From Mesorhizobium sp. B2-7-1 (lineage in GTDB: Bacteria; Pseudomonadota; Alphaproteobacteria; Rhizobiales; Rhizobiaceae): a DNA stretch of 42,458 nucleotides. A model generated the notes under the pieces. It saw only the letters and a program-made list of their open reading frames with translations, did not search any database and had not been told where the DNA came from. Position 1 is the first letter of the stretch; each line of letters starts with the position of its first letter. A program made the position numbers and the translations under genes. This document shows, one piece after another, positions 16,736 through 24,406 of the stretch. The stretch spans positions 1-42,458 of the forward strand of contig NZ_VFUA01000056.1 in the NCBI RefSeq assembly GCF_006440735.1, read 5' to 3'.

Positions 16736-17701
16736 TCAGCCCACCACATCACCCCAGTCCGCCCGTCGCGCCGCCTTGAAGACATCACCGTCGCGCTTGC
16801 TGAACAGCTGCTCGCCGGCGCTGCCGTCCGGCCGGCAGAGTTTCAGCACCACCTTGCCGGAGCCACCCTTCGGCGGCGCGATCACCCGTGCGGCGCGCGC
16901 TGGCGCCGGTTGCCGGGAGGCGGCGAGGTAGATGAACTTCTCGTCTTCCCACGGCACCTCGGCTTCCTTGACGAGACGGTGCAGGCGCGAACGGGCGACG
17001 CGGCGTGCGAAGTGGCACCAGTCGGGCGGCGTGAGCGGGCAGGGCGCCGCGTGCGGGCACGGCGCCAGCAGGTGCGCTCCCGCCTCGATCAGTTGTTGCC
17101 GTGCCGCGAGGATGCGCCGCCAGCCGGCGGGCGTGCCGGGCTCGACGAGGATGAGCGTGTCGGCCGTGAGCCGCCAGAGGCGATCGATGAGCTTCGGCAG
17201 CGATGCGGGTGCGACCTCATCGAGCACATAGGCGATGCTGACGAGGTCGGCGGGCTTGAGGCCGTCGAGATCGATGGTCGCGTCGCCGCCGATCCAGTCC
17301 GTGCGGGCCGCGATCGCGCCTTCCGCGAGCGACTGGCCGACCTTGCGCACGGCCGCGCTTGCCTCGACCAGCACCGCGCGTTCGAGCTCGGGCCAGGCAT
17401 TTGTCGTGGCCCAAAGCATGGTGCCAGGTCCGGCGCCGACATCGAGCAGGCTCGTCGGCCGGAAGTCAGGCCGGGCCTCGCTCAACGCCTCGAGGCTGGC
17501 GCGCACGGCGGCATAGGTGGCGGGCAGCCGCGTCGCCAGATAGGCCTTGACCGCCATCTCCTCGCCCATATGCAGGCGGCCGTCGCGCAGCTCGGCGCGG
17601 TAGCGCTCCGAGAGCGTCCGCGCCGCCTGTTTCAGCGCCGGCAACGGCACCTTCTCCAGAAAGCTGTCGACCCCTTGCCGGAGCGCGGCGGGCAGTTCCA
17701 T
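16736..17701 (-). CDS. Rsm22-like ribosomal small-subunit methyltransferase-fold protein
   Basis: A 321-residue protein of the Rsm22/METTL17 family. The start at 17701 is preferred to one 21 bases upstream because AAGGGAG lies at proper spacing. The S-adenosylmethionine fold begins with SLLDVGAGPGTMLW (84-97), then VEAS (112-115), and YVLDEV near 158-163. Four cysteines stand out: 215, 221 and 229 in CPHAAPC...WC, and 289 in LKLC. This arrangement fits the iron-sulfur site described for mitochondrial relatives. Family members associate with the small ribosomal subunit during assembly; a methylation target here is not proven. It is followed by dnaB across a 457-base gap. Confidence 0.85.
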   Translation of the reverse strand: MELPAALRQGVDSFLEKVPLPALKQAARTLSERYRAELRDGRLHMGEEMAVKAYLATRLPATYAAVRASLEALSEARPDFRPTSLLDVGAGPGTMLWATTNAWPELERAVLVEASAAVRKVGQSLAEGAIAARTDWIGGDATIDLDGLKPADLVSIAYVLDEVAPASLPKLIDRLWRLTADTLILVEPGTPAGWRRILAARQQLIEAGAHLLAPCPHAAPCPLTPPDWCHFARRVARSRLHRLVKEAEVPWEDEKFIYLAASRQPAPARAARVIAPPKGGSGKVVLKLCRPDGSAGEQLFSKRDGDVFKAARRADWGDVVG

Positions 17702-17728
17702 TTCAGGCTCCCTTGGAATCAAAAAGAT

Positions 17729-17779
17729 AGAGCATGATGTTGTCCGAAAACCGCCTCACACTTTTCGGCATCATGCTCT
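17729..17779. repeat. intergenic palindrome, family D, overlapping the ynfA stop
   Basis: Outer arms AGAGCATGATG (17729-17739) and CATCATGCTCT (17769-17779), with inner arms CCGAAAA and TTTTCGG and a loop of about 10 bases. Read leftward it starts inside the last codons of the YnfA-like gene and supplies its TGA (17771-17773). It lies just upstream of the Rsm22-like gene. Elements of this shape are dispersed in rhizobial genomes. Confidence 0.78.
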
Positions 17780-18091
17780 CGGCGCAAGCAGGATGACGGA
17801 GGCACCGACGATGCAGAGCGCCGCCCCCGCCAAGTCCCAGCGGTCGGGGCGCGCGCCTTCGACCAGCCATAGCCAGCCGAGCGAGGCGGCGATGTAGATG
17901 CCGCCATAGGCGGCGTAGGCGCGGCCCGCCGCGTCGGTGTCGACCAGCGACAAAAGGAAGGCGAACAGCGCCAGCGAGAAGAGGCCAGGGATGAGCCAGA
18001 GCGGCGACTTCTCCAGCCGCCACCACGCCCAGAACGAAAAGCAGCCGGCGATTTCGGCCAGCGCTGCCGCGGTGTAGATGAGATAGGTCAT
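17771..18091 (-). CDS. YnfA-family (UPF0060) small membrane protein
   Basis: A 106-residue protein with four transmembrane helices (about residues 3-23, 31-49, 60-78 and 85-104), the standard UPF0060 size. The signature WAWWRLEKSPLW and AYAAYGGIYIAASLGWLW are clear. The fold is that of small multidrug resistance exporters; the E. coli relative has been proposed as an efflux pump, but the substrate is uncertain. The stop codon and the last residues (PRA) lie in a palindromic repeat. Its start codon touches the cfa terminator, so it has no visible Shine-Dalgarno and cannot easily be read through from cfa. It may be weakly or separately expressed. Confidence 0.9.
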   Translation of the reverse strand: MTYLIYTAAALAEIAGCFSFWAWWRLEKSPLWLIPGLFSLALFAFLLSLVDTDAAGRAYAAYGGIYIAASLGWLWLVEGARPDRWDLAGAALCIVGASVILLAPRA

Positions 18092-18092
18092 G

Positions 18093-18120
18093 AAAAAGGT
18101 CTCGCGAACGAGACCTTTTT
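18093..18120 (-). terminator. Rho-independent terminator after cfa
   Basis: A perfect 12-base stem AAAAAGGTCTCG / CGAGACCTTTTT with a four-base loop. It sits 38 bases past the cfa stop and ends with a T-run in the leftward direction. Its leftward end lies one base from the ynfA start codon. Confidence 0.85.
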
Positions 18121-18158
18121 CGTGGCGTCAGCCCGCAATGGCAAGCGGCAATGCGCGC

Positions 18159-19445
18159 CTACTCCACCTTCTTGCGGCGGATCGGCTTGGCGGGGGCAGG
18201 CGCGGCCGGCTCCTTGTGCCCGATATCGCGCAGCTCCAGCGCCTTCTCGCATTTGGCCATGTAGTCGCGCGTCATCGGCAGCGTGTCGTTCTTCTTGGCG
18301 ATCTGGAACTGGAAGATCACCAGGTCCTGCCAGCGGAAGGCGGCCTCGGAGGCGGCGAGATAGAACTCCCACATCCTGCAGAAATGCTCGTCATAGATCG
18401 CCTTCGCCTTGTCGCGATTGGCGGCGAAGCGCTCGCCCCAATGCTTGAGCGTGTCGGCGTAGTGCAGCCGCAGGATCTCGATGTCGGTGACGACGAGGCC
18501 GGATTTCTCGATCGCCGGCATTACTTCGGAAAGCGCCGGGATATAGCCGCCGGGGAAGATGTATTTGCGGATGAAGGCGCTGGTCGCCCACGGCACGCCG
18601 GAGCGGCCGATGAAGTGAAGCAGCATCACGCCGTCGGGTTTCATAAGCGTCGCGGCCTTGTCGAAGAAGGTGCGGTAATGGTTGACGCCGACATGCTCGA
18701 ACATGCCGACCGAGACGATACGGTCGAAGCGCTCATTGATGTGGCGGTAATCCTTGAGATCGAAATGCACGCGGTCCTGCAACCCTTGCGCATGCGCGCG
18801 GTCGGTGGAGACGCCGTGCTGCTCGGTCGACAGCGTCACGCCCTGCACGTCGACGTCGAAGGCCTTGGCGAGGTAGAGGCCCAGCCCACCCCAGCCGGAG
18901 CCGATGTCGAGCACCGTCTGGCCGGCCTTGAGCCGAAGCTTGGCGGCGATGTGGCGCTTCTTGGCAAGCTGCGCTTCGTCCAGCGTCATGTCCGGCTGCT
19001 CGAAATAGGCGCAGGAATACTGCATGTCCTCGTCGAGGAAGAGCTTGTAGAGCTCGCCGGAAAGATCGTAGTGCCGCTCGACGTTGCGGCGCGAGCGCGA
19101 AGCGGTGTTGATCTGCTGCAGCCGGCGGAAGGCGTGGCGCAGGCCCTCGATCGCCTTCGACCAGGTCACGTCGATGCCGCTCGAGCCCATGTTCTGGAAG
19201 GCGATGCGCATCAGGCCGAGAACGCCGCCCTCGAGCACGTCGAGCTCGCCGTCCATGTAGGCTTCAGGCACCGCCAGCATCGGGTCGAAGGTGATGGCGC
19301 GCTCGGCATGCGTGGTCTTGATATGGATATGCACCGGCTCGCCGCTGCCTTCGCCGAACTTGTGCGTCGTGCCCTTCGGGCCGGTCACCTTGAGGTCGCC
19401 GACCCGTACCAGGCGTTCGAGAACGTGTTTCAACAGGATATTCAT
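18159..19445 (-). CDS. cfa: cyclopropane-fatty-acyl-phospholipid synthase
   Basis: Adds a methylene bridge from S-adenosylmethionine to unsaturated acyl chains of membrane phospholipids. The frame is open to 19739, but ATG 19445, preceded by GAGGGGA, starts the conserved region (428 residues). The N-terminal domain covers about residues 1-110. The SAM site is VLDIGSGWGGLGL (178-190), with GVTLSTEQ after it. MFEHVGVNHY and the HFIGR segment are intact, and the C-terminal FCRMWEFYLAASEAAFR is typical. The last 20 residues are a basic/Pro-Ala tail. Bounded by terminators on both sides, it is a single-gene unit. It is usually induced in stationary phase or acid, though no such promoter was identified. 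Confidence 0.95.
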   Translation of the reverse strand: MNILLKHVLERLVRVGDLKVTGPKGTTHKFGEGSGEPVHIHIKTTHAERAITFDPMLAVPEAYMDGELDVLEGGVLGLMRIAFQNMGSSGIDVTWSKAIEGLRHAFRRLQQINTASRSRRNVERHYDLSGELYKLFLDEDMQYSCAYFEQPDMTLDEAQLAKKRHIAAKLRLKAGQTVLDIGSGWGGLGLYLAKAFDVDVQGVTLSTEQHGVSTDRAHAQGLQDRVHFDLKDYRHINERFDRIVSVGMFEHVGVNHYRTFFDKAATLMKPDGVMLLHFIGRSGVPWATSAFIRKYIFPGGYIPALSEVMPAIEKSGLVVTDIEILRLHYADTLKHWGERFAANRDKAKAIYDEHFCRMWEFYLAASEAAFRWQDLVIFQFQIAKKNDTLPMTRDYMAKCEKALELRDIGHKEPAAPAPAKPIRRKKVE

Positions 19446-19589
19446 GACCAAATGTCCCCTCAGTCGGATCACCCGGTAATCGGACTGGAATGCCAGATCG
19501 AAATGCCACTGCGCGTCGCCCGCGTCCAATCGACGCGCCACGCTGTAATGTGCACAAGATATAGGGTGTCGAAAAGTTCCTTTTGGCAC

Positions 19590-19616
19590 AAAAAAGCCCG
19601 GGTCGGAGACCCGGGC
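19590..19616 (-). terminator. Rho-independent terminator of the rpsF-rpsR-rplI operon
   Basis: A stem of nine GC-rich pairs GCCCGGGTC / GACCCGGGC with a three-base loop, followed leftward by six T residues. It lies about 60 bases after the rplI stop. Two smaller hairpins, GCCGAAGC/GCTTCGGC (19646-19664) and GTCCAG/CTGGAC (19621-19637), precede it. Confidence 0.88.
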
Positions 19617-19674
19617 GTTGGTCCAGAAATCCTGGACGCCTGCAAGCCGAAGCGATGCTTCGGCGATAGGCAGG

Positions 19675-20259
19675 TCAGGCGTTCTCTTCGCCGCCTTCGA
19701 ACTCGGCGTTCGGGTCGAAGAAATTTTCCGGCCGGGCATTGTCGTTGATGTCGTCGCCGTAGATGGCTTCGGCGGTGGTCAGCGTCTCGCCCTTGGCCTG
19801 GCGCTCCGCCTCGTCGGCCGAACGGGCGATGTTGAGCGTCACGGTGACCTGGACCTCCGGATGCAGCGCGATCGCCACGTTGGAGAGGCCGATGGCCTTG
19901 ATCGGCTGGTTGAGCTCGATCTGGTTGCGGTTGACGGTGAAGCCTTCGGCGGTGAGCAGATCGGCGATGTCGCGGGTCGACACCGAGCCGTAGAGCTGAC
20001 CGGTCTCGCCGGCCGAGCGCACCACGATGAAGCTCTTGCCGTCGAGCTTCTCGGCGACCTGCGTGGCTTCCGACTTACGCTCGAGGTTGCGGGCTTCGAG
20101 CTGGGCGCGCTGGCCCTCGAACTTCTTCTTGTTGGCTTCGTTGGCGCGCAGCGCCTTGCCCTGCGGGAGCAGGAAATTGCGGGCGAACCCGTCCTTGACC
20201 TTGACGGTCTCGCCCATCTGGCCGAGGCGGGAAATGCGCTCGAGGAGAATGACTTCCAT
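19675..20259 (-). CDS. rplI: 50S ribosomal protein L9
   Basis: L9 of the large subunit, 194 residues, binding 23S rRNA near the L1 stalk. The start is ATG 20259, with AAGGA seven to eight bases before it; the frame is open further upstream without conservation. The N-terminal globular domain MEVILLERISRLGQMGETVKVKDGFARNFLLP is classic. A long connecting helix (about 40-75) leads to the C-terminal domain (to about 150). The last 45 residues are an acidic extension (ending EFEGGEENA) typical of alphaproteobacterial L9. Third gene of the rpsF-rpsR-rplI operon, it ends at a strong terminator. Confidence 0.97.
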   Translation of the reverse strand: MEVILLERISRLGQMGETVKVKDGFARNFLLPQGKALRANEANKKKFEGQRAQLEARNLERKSEATQVAEKLDGKSFIVVRSAGETGQLYGSVSTRDIADLLTAEGFTVNRNQIELNQPIKAIGLSNVAIALHPEVQVTVTLNIARSADEAERQAKGETLTTAEAIYGDDINDNARPENFFDPNAEFEGGEENA

Positions 20260-20440
20260 GATTTCGTTCCTTCGTCGGTGCCGTCGATCAGTCGATCGAC
20301 ATTGGATGAATTGGAACAGGTCAGGAAGCAAAAGGCGTCGCCGCCGGTGTCGCTGTCCTGCCTGTCTGGCAGTTAGAGGCTTTGGCCTCAACTCGGGCTT
20401 TGCAGTTCGAACCGGTCGTGCCCATCACGGCCGGAGGAAT

Positions 20441-20464
20441 GAGCAGGCGGCGAGCCGCCTGCTC
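20441..20464. other. hairpin between rpsR and rplI
   Basis: The inverted repeat GAGCAGGCGG / CCGCCTGCTC with a four-base loop lies eight bases after the rpsR stop. It has no T-run in the leftward direction. It may stabilise the upstream mRNA or cut read-through into rplI rather than stop it. The remaining 180 bases up to rplI show no gene. Confidence 0.6.
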
Positions 20465-20471
20465 GAGGTTT

Positions 20472-20720
20472 TTAGCGGACCACGTAGGGCAGCAGGCCGA
20501 GGAAGCGGGCGCGCTTGATCGCCTTGGCGAGCTCGCGCTGCTTTTTCTGGCTGACGGCGGTGATGCGCGAAGGCACGATCTTGCCGCGCTCGGAAATGTA
20601 GCGCTGCAGCAGACGCACGTCCTTGTAGTCGATCTTGGGCGCGTTGGCGCCGGAGAACGGGCAGGTCTTGCGGCGGCGATGGAACGGGCGCCGGGTCGGG
20701 ATCTGGTTGATGTCGACCAT
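20472..20720 (-). CDS. rpsR: 30S ribosomal protein S18
   Basis: S18 of the small subunit, 82 residues, binding next to S6 on the platform of 16S rRNA. Recognisable pieces are CPFSGANAPKIDYKDVRLLQRY, SERGKIVPSRITAVS and KAIKRARFLGLLPY. The ATG overlaps the rpsF stop by one base (TAATG), a sign of coupled translation. A single Cys (in RRKTCPFSG) remains, so this is not the zinc-binding form with a full Cys set. Downstream comes a hairpin, then rplI. In many related genomes a membrane-protein gene lies between rpsR and rplI; there is none here. Confidence 0.97.
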   Translation of the reverse strand: MVDINQIPTRRPFHRRRKTCPFSGANAPKIDYKDVRLLQRYISERGKIVPSRITAVSQKKQRELAKAIKRARFLGLLPYVVR

Positions 20721-21211
20721 TATTCTGCACCCCCTTCAAAGCCTTCGCGCGGACGGCGCGGGCCACGATCGCCACCGCCATCGCGGTCGCCACCGAAGCT
20801 GCGCGGCGGACGGTCGCCGCGGTCGCGGTCGCCGAAGGAACGCGGGCCACGGTCGCGGTCGCCGAAGCCGCCGCGCTCGGAGCGCTCTTCGCGCTTCTGC
20901 ATCATCGCCGAAACGCCTTCCTCATGCGCCTCGACCTTGATGGTGAGGAAGCGAAGGACGTCTTCCGACAGGCCCATCTGGCGCTCCATCTCGTTGAGCG
21001 CGGCCGGTGGACAGGTGATGTCCATCAGCGTGTAGTAAGCCTTCCGGTTCTTCTTGACCCGGTAGGTGAGGGACTTCAGTCCCCAGTTCTCGATCCGGCC
21101 GATCGAGCCGCCATTCGCCGTGATGACGCCCTTGTACTGTTCGACAAGCGCGTCAACCTGCTGCTGCGACAGGTCCTGCCGGGCAAGAAACACATGTTCG
21201 TAAAGAGCCAT
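20720..21211 (-). CDS. rpsF: 30S ribosomal protein S6
   Basis: S6 of the small subunit, 163 residues, first gene of the operon with rpsR and rplI. The S6 core (ALYEHVFLARQDLSQQQVDALV ... LRFLTIKVEAHEEG) covers about residues 1-100. After it comes a long low-complexity tail rich in Arg, Gly and Asp (repeats such as GDRDRG and PRSFG) with an acidic end. This is longer than the E. coli protein but of the kind seen in rhizobia. The tail is coded by imperfect GGTCGCGGTCGCC repeats that may be prone to length change. A regulatory stem that binds S6:S18 is possible in the leader but not proven. Confidence 0.96.
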   Translation of the reverse strand: MALYEHVFLARQDLSQQQVDALVEQYKGVITANGGSIGRIENWGLKSLTYRVKKNRKAYYTLMDITCPPAALNEMERQMGLSEDVLRFLTIKVEAHEEGVSAMMQKREERSERGGFGDRDRGPRSFGDRDRGDRPPRSFGGDRDGGGDRGPRRPREGFEGGAE

Positions 21212-21666
21212 TATGTTAGTGCCTTTCTTCGTTTCTCTGTCCGGCCCTCGCGGCTAAGCCTCTGCAACTTGTCTGACCCGACGGAACGGGGAAGAAAGGA
21301 GCAACCACGAGACGGTCGAGAGCGGAGACACGGGAGACCGAAGCGCTTCTGGCTTCATGCGTGGCTTCCGAAAAAACCACGGCCCTCCGTTCAGCCCCCA
21401 GCAAGGACCGGCAGATTGCGCGGGTCTATATAGCAATTCGCCAGGAAGGCAAGGCCGGGAAGGGGTCAGCGTGACTGCAGAGTGTCGCAGGTTCCAGAAA
21501 AACGCCAACGGAGCCGGTACGCGATTTTATCGATTTTGCAGTAATCGGGTTTTAACCACCACATAAGGTTGTATGCGGTTGTAACCGCCCGTTTATCATG
21601 AAAGGCGCATGAGAGGCACGCGGGCCGCAAGGCGGCAGGAAAATCGAGCAATTCCGGGGGTAGGGA
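21212..21666. other. divergent intergenic region upstream of rpsF
   Basis: About 455 bases between the leftward ribosomal operon and the rightward VWA gene, holding both promoters. In the rpsF leader, a short hairpin with arms CCCG/CGGG (around 21275-21290, minus strand) has a CCG in its loop, as autoregulatory S6:S18 leaders do, but the match is weak. A more AT-rich patch at 21530-21600 may hold the promoter of the VWA gene. No gene seen. Confidence 0.4.
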
Positions 21667-23295
21667 ATGCTTCTCAGGCAGTTTTGGCGCTCTCGGAGCG
21701 GCAATTTCTCGTTGATGCTGGCGTTGGGCGTGCCGGCCATGTTGGGGGCGGTGGCGTTTGCCACCGATGTCTCCACCCTGATGCGGGCAAAAAGCAGTCT
21801 GCAGAACGCGCTGGACGCGGCTAATCTCGCCTCCTCGCATCTCGGCGATGCCGAGACGACGCGCGTTGGAGCCTTCAACAGCTATTTCCAGGCCAATGTC
21901 GCCGGCCACGGCGAGCTCTCGAACGCCAAGGCCACGCTGACCGTCGACAGGGGCGTCAACTTCGTCAAGACCAGGGCCACCGCCTCGGCAGACGTCAATC
22001 TCAACTTCGCGTTCCTGTTTGGCGCCGAAAAGCATATCAGCGTCGATGCTTCGGCGGTCGAATCCAACAACCAGCTCGAAGTGGTGCTGGTGCTCGACAA
22101 CACCGGTTCGATGGCCGGCGCGCGCATCAGCGCGCTGCGGACGGCGACCAAGTCGCTGCTCGACTATCTCGAGGCGGTCAAGTCGCCGACGCGCCAGGTG
22201 CGCGCAGCACTTGTGCCCTTCGTCACCGCCGTCAACGTCAACGGCCCCGAATTCGACCCGTCCTGGATCGACATGGACGGCAAATCGCCCGACAACGGCA
22301 TCAATTTCCCGATCGTTGACGGCAAGCGGCCGAACCATATGGCGCTGTTCAAGCAGCTCGGCCAGCAAGGCGGCTGGAACAATACGGGCTGGAAGGGCTG
22401 CGTCGAAGCGCGGCCCGGCGCCTTGAACATCGCCGACTCGCCGCCGGATCCGTCGAAGCCGGAAACGCTGTTCGTGCCATATTTTGCGCCGGACGACCCT
22501 GACGTCGCCAAGAAGCCGTCGGCCTCCTACGGCAACTCGTCCACCGGCTACAACAATTCCTATCTCAATGACAGCATCGACAAGACCAAGCTGAACCAGA
22601 ACATACTGGGCATCGACCTGAGCGGGCTGCTGACGGGCGTGCTCAACGCGCTGCTCAACGCGGATTTGACGACGATCGCGAAATATGTCGCCTCGACCGG
22701 CAAGGAAATCACCGAGACCGGAAATCCGATTACCATCGGTCCGAATCGTTCCTGCCCGACGCCGATCGTGCCGCTGTCCACCGATTTCAACCAGCTGCGC
22801 ACCGCCGCCGCAAAGATGAGCGAATGGAACGGCTCCGGCACCAACGTCTCGGAAGGGCTCGCCTGGGGCATGCGGGTGCTGTCGCCGCAGCCGCCCTACA
22901 CCGACGCCTCGCCTTACAAGACGGCCGGCGTCACCAAGGTGGTGATGCTTTTGACCGACGGCGAGAACGTCGTCTACGGCGCCTCCAACACGCCGCAGAA
23001 ATCGGACTACACATCCTATGGCTACCTCGCCAGCGGCCGTTTCGGTTCGAGCAACCAGACGACGGCGGCGCGCAACGTCGACGGCTGGACCAAGGACGTC
23101 TGCACGCAGTTGAAGAACCAGGGCGTGCAGATCTACACCATGGTGCTGCAGGCCGACACGGCGGCCAATCGTTCGCTCTACAGCGCCTGCGCTTCCGATC
23201 CGAGCGACTATTACGCCGTCGAGGATCCGGCCAAGCTCCCCAACGTGTTCCAGACCATCGCCAACAAGTTCTCCAGGCTGCAGCTCACCAACTGA
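21667..23295 (+). CDS. TadG-like pilus/surface protein with VWA domain
   Basis: A 542-residue protein. The N-terminal 35 residues are a Tad-type pseudopilin-like anchor (SRSGNFSLMLALGVPAMLGAVAFATDVS), which keeps the rest outside the inner membrane. A von Willebrand A domain follows. Its metal-binding residues are D144-x3-S148 in LVLDNTGSM, a GTNVSEGL segment at 391-398 and LLTDGEN near 428-434. Between the first and second metal-site motifs lies a long insert (about residues 190-380) rich in Asn, Gly and Pro with three cysteines. GGGTAGGGA precedes the ATG. No other tad/cpa genes are present, so it is an orphan. A role in adhesion or envelope assembly is inferred. Confidence 0.85.
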   Translation: MLLRQFWRSRSGNFSLMLALGVPAMLGAVAFATDVSTLMRAKSSLQNALDAANLASSHLGDAETTRVGAFNSYFQANVAGHGELSNAKATLTVDRGVNFVKTRATASADVNLNFAFLFGAEKHISVDASAVESNNQLEVVLVLDNTGSMAGARISALRTATKSLLDYLEAVKSPTRQVRAALVPFVTAVNVNGPEFDPSWIDMDGKSPDNGINFPIVDGKRPNHMALFKQLGQQGGWNNTGWKGCVEARPGALNIADSPPDPSKPETLFVPYFAPDDPDVAKKPSASYGNSSTGYNNSYLNDSIDKTKLNQNILGIDLSGLLTGVLNALLNADLTTIAKYVASTGKEITETGNPITIGPNRSCPTPIVPLSTDFNQLRTAAAKMSEWNGSGTNVSEGLAWGMRVLSPQPPYTDASPYKTAGVTKVVMLLTDGENVVYGASNTPQKSDYTSYGYLASGRFGSSNQTTAARNVDGWTKDVCTQLKNQGVQIYTMVLQADTAANRSLYSACASDPSDYYAVEDPAKLPNVFQTIANKFSRLQLTN

Positions 23296-23458
23296 CGAGG
23301 GTCGGCGCCGCGGCATGGGAACGATCTGACGGAATGGAACCGCACGTCCGTTGCCGATGCACGATGCGAGGAGTGTCTGGTTTGCGCTCCTCGTGGAGCA
23401 AATTCCGCCGCAGGCCCGTCATTTCTCCCGCAACAGGCCCTTTGTGCTGCTGGGGTAG

Positions 23459-23488
23459 GGGCCACCTGCTTATCAACCCAGGTGGCCC
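23459..23488. other. strong hairpin between convergent genes
   Basis: Ten-base arms GGGCCACCTG and CAGGTGGCCC around a 10-base loop, in the 280-base gap between the VWA gene and the leftward membrane-protein gene. There is no T-run on either side, so it is not a classic terminator. It may protect mRNA ends or be a repeat remnant. Confidence 0.55.
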
Positions 23489-23575
23489 AAGCCCGAACGG
23501 CGGCTTGACGTGGTTTCTATCCGAAGCGCTCAGGGCCGGGAAGCTGCCCGGGGGCGATGGAACGTGGGGGAAGGT

Positions 23576-24406
23576 CTATTGCGAGACCGTGAACCCACAC
23601 TGCTTCTGTTCCATCTCGATCTGCTTCGTAATGCGGATGGCGTTCTGTGCGTAGGCTTCGGTCACGGAACCGCTGTTCACGGTCTTGTCTTTCAGCGGGC
23701 TCACGGCTGCGCAGAGGTGGAAAACATGCGGCTCCGCGGATTTTTTGGCGCCGTCCTCCGGCGCGATCCAGTAGACGACATCCTGGCCGGCCGGGTGTTG
23801 CGCGTCCTTCGTAGCGGCAGTCACCGAGGCCGAGTCCGTGGCGATCTCCTGCGCCTGGGCGGCGACGTCGGGCGAACAGGCTGTGGTCGGCTGCCCCGCC
23901 TTGATCTGGGTCGCGCAAGCATTCATGTCCTGGGTATATTGCTCGACCGACGGAGGTTGGTAGCTGACGCCGACCAGCGTCGCGAGCACGGCCAGCACGG
24001 CGCCAAGGCCGCCGGCAACCTTCTTGGTCTGCGGATCCATGTTCTTGTCGGTCAAGATCAGGAAAACCAGCGGGAGGAAGGCAATCAGCGTGATGATCGC
24101 GCCGAGCTGGTTTTGGAAGAAGAACCTGGCCGTGTCGGATGCGCGGGCCGGATCGTGCCTATTGGCCGCCTTCCACAGCAAGTTGCCGGCGATTGCGAAG
24201 ACCGCGATTCCGACCAGAAAGCCGATCAGCAGCGGCATGTTCCCGTGGTCGAACTTGTGCTGGTAGAACAGGTAGATCCCGGCGATCTCGCCGCCAATGG
24301 CGACGATCCAGCAGAGCGCCGCGAAAAGGCGCAGCCGCGTCGCGGAAGACTTCTGGCCCTGCGTCGCTTGCCAATCCTTGGTAACGTCTGGCCTGTTGTC
24401 GCTCAT
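23576..24406 (-). CDS. membrane protein of unknown function
   Basis: About 276 residues from ATG 24406, chosen over 24454 because GGGGAT lies upstream and the chain then starts with a compact cytoplasmic segment. I do not recognise it. Four hydrophobic segments lie at about residues 28-50, 56-78, 97-118 and 128-148, followed by a soluble C-terminal region of about 125 residues with four cysteines (NACATQIK, TTACSPDV, FHLCAAVS, KQCGF), probably outside the membrane and disulfide-linked. It stands alone between the VWA gene (convergent) and a 358-base gap. No enzyme motif is visible. Confidence 0.75.
   Translation of the reverse strand: MSDNRPDVTKDWQATQGQKSSATRLRLFAALCWIVAIGGEIAGIYLFYQHKFDHGNMPLLIGFLVGIAVFAIAGNLLWKAANRHDPARASDTARFFFQNQLGAIITLIAFLPLVFLILTDKNMDPQTKKVAGGLGAVLAVLATLVGVSYQPPSVEQYTQDMNACATQIKAGQPTTACSPDVAAQAQEIATDSASVTAATKDAQHPAGQDVVYWIAPEDGAKKSAEPHVFHLCAAVSPLKDKTVNSGSVTEAYAQNAIRITKQIEMEQKQCGFTVSQ

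Noticed and set aside
21466..23316. A 616-codon frame antisense to the VWA gene
   Set aside because: Low-complexity composition and no motif, whereas the sense strand has a clear anchor, metal-site motifs and ribosome site.
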